Positions 54,628 through 64,000 of a stretch of DNA of 64,000 bases are shown in pieces. Position numbers and translations under genes: made by a program. The DNA is from Ecdyonurus torrentis (taxonomy: Eukaryota > Arthropoda > Insecta > Ephemeroptera > Heptageniidae). Each line of letters begins with the position of its first letter. Positions within the stretch are counted from its first letter, which is position 1. Where the stretch lies: contig OX439136.1 of assembly GCA_949318235.1 (NCBI GenBank), positions 17,706,786-17,770,785 on the forward strand. The letters run 5' to 3'. A model generated the notes under the pieces. The model was not told where the DNA came from and made no database searches. It saw only the letters and a program-made list of their open reading frames with translations.

Positions 54628-54710
54628 ATAATAATAATAATAATAAATGGTTTTTATTACGAGGCAAAAAAGGGTACACACCCACTTACATGGTCCTCTG
54701 ACTTATTCTT
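54628..54710 (-). mobile_element. Probable second LINE 3' end with (TTA)n tail
   Basis: The minus strand reads GGGTGTGTACCCTTTTTTGC, then AATAAAAACCATTTATTATT into a triplet repeat. Same organisation as the fragment at 49180, but a different sequence. Confidence 0.35.
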
Positions 54711-54858
54711 AACATACGAGTTAGATATTATCGTCAGAGTATTTAATTTTTACAATAAAACATAAAATACACAATAATAATAATTATAACTATAAATATT
54801 ATTACTACATTCGCCTTTTTTTTGTTGCAAATTCTTACTTCAGCAACTGTATTAGTTG

Positions 54859-54951
<93 letters not shown>

Positions 54952-54976
54952 GTTTCTCTCTCTTCCTCTGTTCTCC
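54859..54976 (+). repeat. (CT)n microsatellite, degenerating to the right
   Basis: A pure block to about 54937, then TTTC, TGTTTC and TTCC variants. Confidence 0.93.
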
Positions 54977-55288
54977 TCTCTTTACATATATTCACAATGG
55001 AAGTTATCAACGTAGCGCGCTAGCCAATTAGAGGTGACGTGGCACTAATTAATCAATCTTTAGCATTACAAATCCAGCCCAGACTCAGCGTGCAGAAAAA
55101 AAAAAAAAGAAAAAATTAAATTAGGGATATTGTGCAACTAAGAAACATTATTAATATTATATTTTTATTATTAATTTTTTTAACACCTTTATTGATCATG
55201 GAATGCGCACAGTGAAAGGCGTAAGCATGCATCAGGCCAAGATGCATACACCTTGCTATATACCACCCAGCTTTGTGGCTATTTATCC

Positions 55289-55585
55289 TAAAAGCATAGA
55301 CCAGAAAAAAAAATTGGTATTTACATCACAAAACACTTAATGATACTTTCATAAATAATATTAGTTTGTCTTATAACCTTCGTAGCAGCGATCAGAGAAT
55401 TTTTTACTTATGCAACCCGCACAACATTTTCACTATAATTTTTGCCATTTTTTAACATCAGAAACAAGAACAGACACGTAAATAACATTCTTAACAGTAT
55501 TTTCACGCTCTCTTGTGGTGACACATTTACACATGGTAAAAATTGTCATCAGTTTTGAAAATACCATTATTATTACTTTTTATTA
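55289..55585 (-). mobile_element. MITE family A, degenerate copy next to the full-length copy
   Basis: Starts AAAGCATAGACCAG, carries the TATGCAACCCGCACAAC core and ends close to the TTAA of the next copy. Same orientation, so the two form a tandem pair. Confidence 0.7.
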
Positions 55586-55922
55586 TTAAAGGAATATACC
55601 AGAGAAAAACATAAGCTTTTATATCACAAAACACTTGATGAGACTTACATAAATAACTTTAGTTTGTCTCAAAACCCAATTGTAGCCCCGTGGCAGTGAT
55701 CAGAATATTCGATCTATGCAACCCGCACAACATTTTCATACTCATTTTTGCATGACGTCGTGAACATGAATAGTCACGCAAATTGCATACATTACAGTAT
55801 TTTCACGCTCTCTCTTGGGGCTACATTAACATTCTAGTAAAAATTGTCATCAGTTTTGAAGATCCCATTTCGTGTTTATTCATTAAAAAGTACATGTTGT
55901 TTTATGTGGTCTATGGCTTTAA
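55586..55922 (-). mobile_element. TTAA-flanked MITE, family A, full-length
   Basis: The element at 55590-55918 (329 bp) has exact TTAA on each side, in reverse orientation to the copy at 37803. It carries the ATGCAACCCGCACAAC core. It abuts another copy of the same family directly on its left. Confidence 0.8.
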
Positions 55923-57252
55923 AAATCACATTTTGTTTCATGTATACTATTGCTTTAAATTCTAATGTGATGTTATTTGAGACAAAAGTATATTATTATT
56001 ATTTACTACAATCACAGTAACTTTCAAAACAACTAAAATATACAACATGATTTTGATCTATATTTACGGTTGAATGATTATTCTATGCAAGCAGTTCTCC
56101 AGTTTTTGGCATGTAGTGATACATCATTAGTCTCTCATATCACACGTCTATTTCTAACCCAACACACACCGTACTGACATACTGACATGTTAGAGAGAGG
56201 AAAAAAAAAAAAAACTTTTCCTATCCTCTTGCTTTTCCTAACTATAACAGCTTGCATTTTGAACATGTAACGTCATTAACTTTAACTGTCGTGCCCTTTC
56301 AAATTATTACTATAAAGGTCAATATGTTGACCTAATACCATTTTACATCAAATTTTTGGGATGATTTAAAATTATAACGACATTTCTCTACAATTTTTTT
56401 AAATCAATTATTCAGATAAGTATATAATACATAGTATACATACATATATATGTATATTTTTTTAACTTAAATTAAAAACGAGTTATTCAATTTTATTTTT
56501 AGTGCCATTTACTTTAAATTATACTATACGGATAAAAGTGTTCACGTAATTTATACTGCATTTATGTTATACATTTTATATTACTATTTTAAAATTGCAA
56601 TAATAATTTTTCCTGTACAATATAGCTGTTAGGCTATATAACATGGATGCTCTAATATTATAATATACATTGTTAGAAATATTCATTGGTATTATGTCGC
56701 TAGCATATTTCATTCATTTGTTCATGCATTTAATTAGTTATTTATACAGTATATGAAAATCAATTTCTCATAAAAAAAAATATGAATGTTTAATTGTTAC
56801 GTATTAAAAATATTATACTTTTCCAAAAAATGTGTAATATAGCCTATACATTTTCTCTCAAAGGTTGTGTAATTTTATGTAGTATATAATGTAAAGCTGG
56901 ATATTCAAATATTTAATTTTTGACGATAAATTTGCTTTTTTTTTTATATATATTATAATATATAAATACCATTGACAAAAATGATGATAATTTTTTGCCG
57001 CCCTCTCTTCTATTATTTAGTGTTTATTCTTAAATAATTTATGAATATCATATATCTATACAGAAATTTGCTATCGTTTTATTCTGATAATACAATGTAG
57101 AATTTTTTTTCATGAAAAAGCTTTTCTTATACACAATAATACCAAAATTTTACATGAATTTTCAAGTAGAGTTACACAATTGTTAACGTGGTGAATACTG
57201 ACAAATTAGTTGGGGAATACAAAATCTGTGTATTTAAAACAATTGAGGAGCA

Positions 57253-57256
<4 letters not shown>

Positions 57257-57334
<78 letters not shown>

Positions 57335-57350
57335 CTCTCTCTTTCTCTCC
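57257..57350 (+). repeat. (CT)n microsatellite near the spectrin-repeat exon
   Basis: Pure to about 57330, then TCT variants. It ends about 200 bp before the acceptor at 57542. Confidence 0.95.
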
Positions 57351-57542
57351 ATATGCCAGTAAAACAAATTAAATTAAAAATACAGAGTTCAAGTCTTTAT
57401 ACAATACATGAAGAAATCTTTCCTTACAATATACTACATTTGAATAATATTCATTTCTTCTTCTCCTTTTTTTATGATCAATATTTACGACTTTTGCTGT
57501 GAGTGTAATTCTTTACATTTTTGTTGTTTTTCTTTCTTTCAG

Positions 57543-57641
57543 ATTCGTGACTGGCTTACTCTAGAAGAAACCATGTTAAGACAACAGAGTGCTTCTGTAG
57601 GTGACGTCAATGACGTTTTACAACTTTTGGACAAACAAAAG
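57543..57641 (+). CDS. Internal exon of a dystrophin-like gene: start of a spectrin repeat (repeat-20-like)
   Basis: The acceptor is a strong pyrimidine tract ending ttctttcag and the donor is AAG/GTAAGA. The exon is 99 nt, 33 codons, phase 0 at both ends, so it could be skipped without a frameshift. It encodes IRDWLTLEETMLRQQ, then SASVGDVNDVLQLLDKQK. Known human dystrophin at the start of spectrin repeat 20, just after hinge 3, reads DWLSLLDQ...VGDLEDIN...KQK; the Trp, the VGD turn and the final KQK all align without gaps. This is helix A and the A-B loop of a triple-helical repeat, and the rest must lie in exons beyond the window. Dystrophin links cortical actin to the membrane dystroglycan complex; this rod part acts as a spacer and binding platform. 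Another spectrin-family rod protein is possible but fits less well. Confidence 0.78.
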
Positions 57642-58367
57642 GTAAGAGAACAAAATCCATATTATATAGCTTCATACAGTATAAAGTTTTAAGGATTGTA
57701 TCCAGTAGGCTCGTATATCCTGACTACGTTATTTATTTGATGTCATTGCAAAGCTTAAAGTTACGTCAACATTTGGTAACAAGTTCAGAGACCATGACCG
57801 TCACATGGAAGGACAAAAACATGATATTTAATAACTTAACATTGAGCATTGTGGTATCAAAATATTTGAGTCGTTTATAATAAAAGTTGTCAGCGTTAGG
57901 CGATCGAGAAAATTAATTATTTAGCATTGCAGAACCTTGTTTTAAGCAGTTTTTTATTATTATTATTATTATTAATTTTTTTTAACAATACTGCATTGAC
58001 TCCAAAAATATTTAAATTATGTTTTAAACTTTTTACATGTTGTAAGTTAATAGAAAATTTGCAGCATTTTTAATCACCGATAATCTCCGCATTCAGGGGA
58101 TAGACAAAAGACCTTTAATTTCATATCCTTAACATTACGGGATCATGTTTTTATTGGTGTTTTGAATAAAATTGTGTAATCAAAGCCTAAAAATATTAAA
58201 ATGAATCCGTACAACAAAATATACACATTTAAGTTAAGCTGTTAAAAAGAAAGACTAAAGTATGAGAAAAATGTCACCTGTTAATACCTATATTTGTTTT
58301 ATCTCTTAGTTGCATCATGCAAAAATTTAGCTTTTTCTTTGCTTTATACAACTTTGATGTTGAGCCT

Positions 58368-58372
<5 letters not shown>

Positions 58373-58442
<70 letters not shown>
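58373..58442 (+). repeat. (CT)n microsatellite
   Basis: About 70 bp, perfect. Confidence 0.95.
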
Positions 58443-58445
<3 letters not shown>

Positions 58446-58632
58446 AATACTAAACAAATTTATTTTGTATCATGTCACGTATACGTATTCCTTTTGAAAT
58501 TTGCATATAAAATACATTTAGGAAATATGTCTAACTAGGTTGTGATATGATAATATATTACAGTACGTAGTTTAAAACATATATTCAAGTATCTTTGAAG
58601 ATTATTAACATTTTTTTCTCTTTAAATGTGAT

Positions 58633-58669
<37 letters not shown>

Positions 58670-58853
58670 GTAAAAACTTAAGTTCTTATAGGATAATCCT
58701 ATAACTTATAGGATTATAGGTTCCATTGCTAAAGGAACAACAAAATGTCAAGCATCTTTGTATATACGTTCTGTTTAGCACAACGATTCCATTACGCATA
58801 TAGATAATACTGTCTTAATGGAACTTTGGTATAGGTTTAGCTCAGTATAAAAA

Positions 58854-59312
58854 TTAAAGGGGTAGTCAACGATGGCTTTTAAATAGTGATTATTGTGTTA
58901 TTAAATCTCCCGAAAATGCGATCTCAAAAATTTAATTATTAACGCGCTGAGAGCAAAAGCCGTTACAGTGACTCCGAATCTACGTCACAACTAAACTTGC
59001 TCTCACGCTAGTTTGGCGCAAGCTTGAGGTAGTTTCATTTTAACGTAAATCATTTTACTACATAGCTGTAGCCGTAAAAATATTTAATACAAGTAAAATG
59101 TTACGTCAAGTAGCGAGAGCAAAAAACAAGAGTAACTCACACATGCGCCAAACTATAGCGTGAGAGCAAGTTTAGTTGTGACGTAGGTTCGAGGCTGCTA
59201 AACGGCTTTTGCTCTCAGTGCGATAATAATTAAAAATTAGATATTTCGTTTTCGGGAGGTGTAAGAATCCAATCATTTTCTATTAAAAAAGCCATTGTTG
59301 ACTACCCTTTTA
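58854..59312. mobile_element. Palindromic MITE, TTAA-type ends
   Basis: The element at 58858-59308 has ends AGGGGTAGTCAACGATGGC and, reversed, AGGGTAGTCAACAATGGC. Flanks are TTAA and TTTA. The inner arms share GAGAGCAAAAGCCGTT versus AACGGCTTTTGCTCTC and ACTTGCTCTCACGCTA versus TAGCGTGAGAGCAAGT. An 8-bp TATAAAAA on both outer sides is an alternative target duplication, though weak in AT-rich DNA. Confidence 0.75.
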
Positions 59313-60763
59313 TAAAAAAGTGAAAAAAGCCCGGTAAAAATGATTTGTGTGTACGTAAAAAAACGTACGGGAAATAGAGCTCAAAGGAAAACATAAAAAT
59401 AATAATTACAACTCAACATTTATATAGCAACAATATTATTTGTACTTTTTATTTTATTTACAATCTCTGTTGTTTTTTTACAAAATTATCATTATTCGAA
59501 ATAACAAATATTAAATTAAAAATCAATACTCATTTATATAATAATCCGTGATACCTTTCAATCAGACATTGTAATCAATAAATCTATCACAAAATTAGAC
59601 AGATGGAATTAGTAAAAAATTTATTACACGTACAAGTGTCTAAAATTTATATCAATTTACTTTTGTGTGTGTAACTAAAACTTGAATTTCTCCCCCCCCC
59701 CCTTTTTTTCGTTTTTTCAAATCTATCTCAATTTTGTAGGATTAAATCCATGAAGTAATAAAAATAAATGGATAAAAAAAGGTGTAACTTTACCGTATGG
59801 TCATTCCAATTTATTACTGTTTTTTAAATTGTACGTACGTTCATACATATAGTATACATACACTGCCTAAATGATAATTGTTTTAATGTGTATGTTGTAA
59901 ATTTATACACTTTTTTTTTAGCGTAACGTGTGAGTGTAATTTACTCGATTTTTACATTGTAATATCTATGATAGTGAGTTACAGAAATAAAAATGTAAGA
60001 AACATTTCGTTGAATAAAATTAGTACTCATATTTTTATAAGTGTGACAGACTTATTATTACTGAATTTACTGCAATTTAAATGAAACAGATAATTTCTAT
60101 AGTGGCTGAAAAAAAAATAAAAATAAGAGGGAGTAATCATTTAAAAAAAAACATTAATAGCATTTTACAATGAATGAATTTTATATTTCACATCTTGACA
60201 TTTTCATTTCCTAGAGAAGCAAATATTAATGGAACACATTTTCAAGATAAGTTTTAAAAAGAACGAAATATTATACTCTGATGTATTTTATAAAAAAAAC
60301 GTTTTCATATATTTTCAAGTAACGTTATTTCCTATACTAAAAAAAAAAGAAAAAAAAAAGTTTTTTAATGTAGTTTTTCTTATTATTATTATTAAAATTT
60401 TTCAAAGCATTTGTAATTTGTATAATTTATTCTTGTCCATAATTAGTAAAAGAGAGAGCTTATTCCATATTTTATTTTTTAAAATATATATGCCCAAGTT
60501 ATTGTCATCAACATTTTTATATGGGTCACTGTTACTTACAAGACAGGATATGTGCAGTGATTTTACTAAACCCATGTACTAAAAATGTACTTTGTATGAC
60601 TAACATGCACTTTACTTGTACCTGGCAATAGCATGACGTATACTTTAAGTGTAGTACAGTGCCACACAAATAAAAAGTATTCAATTTTATTATTTTTTTT
60701 TTTGCCGCTTCTAAATTGCAACAATATTATACAGATAGATGTTTGGAGAGAGAAATAGAGATC

Positions 60764-60765
<2 letters not shown>

Positions 60766-60845
<80 letters not shown>
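60766..60845 (+). repeat. (GA)n microsatellite
   Basis: About 78 bp, perfect. Confidence 0.95.
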
Positions 60846-60849
<4 letters not shown>

Positions 60850-61195
60850 AAAAGAAAAATGATTACCCTTTATTTGTCTAGCACTGTACAAGAACGTGTC
60901 CCAGAGTGACATATAAGCACAGGTTATATGATATAGTTTCCATCAAGTAAATTACAATAAAGTTATGTTTGCTGGGTTCTGGTTGTTAACAATTCATGTA
61001 GTAGCAAATATTGTACGCAAACAACGTTAAATATACTCATAGGTCATGATAATACGGTATAGGACAAATATAGTATACACTATTATACACAAATATCACG
61101 ACTACTATTGGCAGTAATCCATATCATACACACTTTAGTTTGTAAACCTTGTACATGGTTTCACATTGTTTTAGGTGTTATAAAATAAACATTTC

Positions 61196-61244
61196 TGACG
61201 TCATTAAGCATTAAAATATAACGATAAAAACTTTAATGACGTCA
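61196..61244. promoter_or_regulatory. Pair of CRE-like TGACGTCA sites as an inverted repeat
   Basis: TGACGTCATTAA at 61196 and TTAATGACGTCA ending at 61244. This is the consensus for CREB/ATF factors. It could also be the core of an eroded palindromic MITE, since family A carries the same octamer. Confidence 0.35.
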
Positions 61245-62444
61245 TCAACGATACGATAACAATGAAGAAACATCCAAGTGTATCGTTGCTTCTATACTGT
61301 TTATCCATGCAGTCTTAACGCTTGTAACGCCAGTTGCATTTTTATCGTGAAAATTTCCATTGCTCTGTGATGTCATAATCGTTAATTCTACAATACTGTG
61401 GCTTCGACAGTGGCTGCGATTAGTCAAACAACTTAGGTCATGTAGATGTACCTTAGAATTCCTAATCTTGATTAGAAAATTCCTGGATTTCTAAGGTCTT
61501 TATGTGACATCAAGTGCTTTTGTGAATTGCATGCACTATGTCTACTAAACTAACTAGAAAAAAATATATACAATAATTAAATTATAACTTCCTTTTTAAT
61601 ATATTCATATAATTGAATGTGATGTTCTCATTAATAATTTGCATATAAAATCTAAATCAAATGGATATATGTAATATAAAATGATAAAAAAAATATATAA
61701 AAAGCACTAAATGATAAAAAAAGTTGAAATATTATGAAGTATCTTTTTATAATTTTATAATTAAATTTTATTATATATGACAGTGAAATGACATAATATA
61801 TTCTAACCCTTTTTTTTATATTTAAAAAAAGAAAAATTCTTGAAAATATCATCGTAAATATCTGCGATATTGATCTTTTAATATTTTATAACAGAACTAT
61901 CTGACACATATTAAAAAATTCTTGAAAATATAATATAAAATGGTATAAATTTTAAATCATATGAAAGTTTTTATGAAAAAAAAAAAAAAATGTCAAAGTG
62001 TTTCATACCTTCACTTTTGGGTAGTAATAATAATAATAAAAAAGTTTAGCATATTTCCGTAGAAAACTTTGCAGTAGAAAGATTGTTGGCCTTTTTCCAA
62101 AATGGCATGGATTAATTTGACTTTTTTTATTTTATTTTTATATTTATATATCTGTACACTGAAAAATACGTGATTTAGTCTTGGCTTAAATGTGATTAAA
62201 TAACGATAAAAATGTATATTTTATTCAGTGTAACAGTTGTTTCTATTTCCAATTTTAAAGAGTTAAAAAATTAGGTTTTTATAAAAAAGTAAAAGTCTAT
62301 TAAACAAATATTTGGATGAAAAATTATCTCATAAAGCAAAATTTATGTTAAAAAATAAAATGCTTTGAAAAGTAAAAATATCTACTTGATGTTTGTAGTA
62401 AAATATTAGCATGTTTTATAATTATTACAAAAATTATTTTAGAA

Positions 62445-62855
62445 AGCCTCGTTCACAATGGACTTTTCTTAAGTGAAAATGCTATTTTTTTCCTCTTAAG
62501 AACGATTGGTGTTCACAATGAAACTATTGTTGCACTTAAGAATTTTCTTAATTAGTTTCACTTAACAATTTTTTTTCTTAATTTTTCTTAAGTAGCTAAT
62601 TAGAAGAATTATTTGAATTTACGTAAGAATCAAACCCAAGTTGATTGTTACGTAAATTCAAATAATTCTTGTAATTAGCTACTTAAGAAAAATTAAGAAA
62701 AAAAAATTGTTAAGTGAAAATTCTACGTAAAAAATTCAAGAAAAAAATTTCTTAAGTGGAAATTCTAAGTAGCTACTTAACAATCAAACTTGTTCCTTAA
62801 TTTGAAAAAATTGGCGTTTTCACTTAAGAAAAGTCCATTGTGAACGAGGCTTTAA
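62445..62855. mobile_element. Palindromic MITE, AT-rich with repeated CTTAAG motifs
   Basis: Ends AGCCTCGTTCACAATGGACT on both arms. Right flank is TTAA; left flank AGAA would be a decayed TTAA. Arms continue with TTTCTTAAGTGAAAA, and an inner hairpin pairs ATTATTTGAATTTACGTAA with its complement. About 407 bp. Confidence 0.7.
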
Positions 62856-63512
62856 TATCTTTTTCTTCTATTGTGTTTCTGTAACCGTAAAAGTATTTGA
62901 AAGTGTTTCAAAATATGCCAATTTTTTTTTAAAGGTACTTTATGCAGTGTAAATAAATATTTCTCCAAAATCAAACAACAATAATAGTAAATAAATATGT
63001 TACAGCTTTAAATAAGAGAAAATATTAGGTTTCTGCTTTTCTTCAGTTTATCTTTGATGTAATTTTAGTGTTAAATATTTGATATGCTCGTAGTAAGAAG
63101 ATAGCTGTTTAGAGCCCCTGAGAAATATGCAACCTGCTGTGGACATATACCCACATTGTTGCCTACTTTACAGGATGAAAATTCAAATTCTACAGATTTT
63201 ATCCTATATTACGTTTCCTATTTAATAAGGATTTTCAAAATTCATAAAAACTGTATATTACATAATTTACTGAGTTTATGGTTACTAAATGATCGTATGC
63301 GATACCATACCTTTTTCTTGTACAGATGCATCATTTTATAAAATGAAGGGAAAAAATAAATCTCAATCAATATTAGTATAGAAAAACTTTGCTAGAAACT
63401 TTTATGTTGTAAAGTCAAGACTTTTTAAAAGAAAAAAAGAAGAAAAAAAAAAAAAAAAAAAAAAAATTCCTGAAAAGCTAATTTATATCGTAAATTTGCT
63501 ATTGTTAAATTT

Positions 63513-63515
<3 letters not shown>

Positions 63516-63582
<67 letters not shown>
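63516..63582 (+). repeat. (CT)n microsatellite
   Basis: About 66 bp, perfect. Confidence 0.95.
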
Positions 63583-63583
<1 letters not shown>

Positions 63584-64000
63584 GTTTTCTATAAAAGTTT
63601 TGACAGTATAAAAATCAACAAGTTTTTACTTTATACAATAATTTTTTTATTATTATTTTTTACATTATTATTTTAGACAAAAAAAAGTTCTACCTGACTG
63701 GATACATATATAATGAAAAATATGCAAAAACAAAAAATTTCCACTGTTGCTCAGCTTTTATTATTATTATTATAATAATATTATTTTATTTACTACATCA
63801 TATGAATTTGAAATAACAATCCTGTGTATAGTATATGCAATGACGCGTAAAGAATGATATATTTTTATGTAGAATTAAAATAAACGCGTTTAAAGATGAA
63901 GTAACATGGTGATTCGTGAGAAATAATGTTAAAATCTCTCTCACTGTCTCTTGCGCTCTCTGCTATACCTGCAAGGTGTTATAAACGTTTGATTTTAGTT

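Larger units (their letters stand above)
57642..64000 (+). other. Downstream intron of the dystrophin-like gene (open at the window end)
   Basis: Starts with the consensus donor GTAAGA. It contains a palindromic MITE at 58858-59308, a second at 62445-62851, a pair of CRE-like TGACGTCA sites at 61196-61244 and several (TC)n/(GA)n tracts. No exon completing the spectrin repeat is visible before the window ends, so the intron is at least 6.3 kb. Confidence 0.7.

Noticed and set aside
61245..61427. Minus-strand 60-residue ORF with balanced composition
   Set aside because: No start context, splice sites or recognisable family. Overlaps the CRE-bearing inverted repeat region.

Overview
The window is animal nuclear DNA, roughly three quarters A+T, almost entirely non-coding and crowded with very long perfect microsatellites ((TC)n/(GA)n, (TA)n, homopolymers, one (TGAA)n of about 214 bp). 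Its exons have canonical GT-AG splice sites. A TATA box with a TCATTG initiator on the minus strand is an arthropod-style core promoter, so an arthropod is the best guess. Species and class cannot be resolved from the sequence.

The main gene runs on the plus strand and has two recognisable internal exons, 45289-45554 and 57543-57641, separated by a 11,988-bp intron and joined in phase 0. The second exon encodes the start of a spectrin repeat that closely resembles the start of dystrophin spectrin repeat 20 (DWL..., VGD..., KQK in register). The first encodes a Ser/Pro/Gln-rich linker that sits where dystrophin has hinge 3. I read the window as a giant-intron part of a dystrophin (DMD/Dys) orthologue: at least 45 kb of intron upstream, the hinge exon, 12 kb of intron, the repeat exon, and at least 6.3 kb of intron downstream.

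A small two-exon gene lies on the minus strand inside the upstream intron (about 17107-18871). It has a TATA box, an initiator, a 32-nt leader with a good start context, an 18-nt first coding segment, a 1,373-nt intron, a second exon and a polyadenylation signal soon after the stop. Spliced, it encodes a 109-residue protein with a signal peptide and a Thr-rich, basic mature part. I do not recognise its family. It is the most interesting coding feature here because ORF finding alone misses its start codon and leader.

The remaining structure is transposon debris, mostly short non-autonomous DNA transposons (MITEs) with long inverted repeats. At least three sets can be separated by target site: TTAA-flanked elements beginning AG (one family of about 325 bp is present in seven copies, plus several single palindromic elements); TA-flanked mariner-like palindromes (two copies of one family, one with another palindrome nested inside it, and several single ones); and a hAT-like element with a perfect 8-bp target duplication that itself contains a nested palindrome. 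There are also two probable LINE 3' ends, two tRNA-like promoter remnants, a 216-bp direct duplication 1,279 bp apart, a perfect 12-bp minisatellite and a GC-rich GGGTCC/GGACCC block. No CRISPR array, rRNA or intact tRNA was seen.
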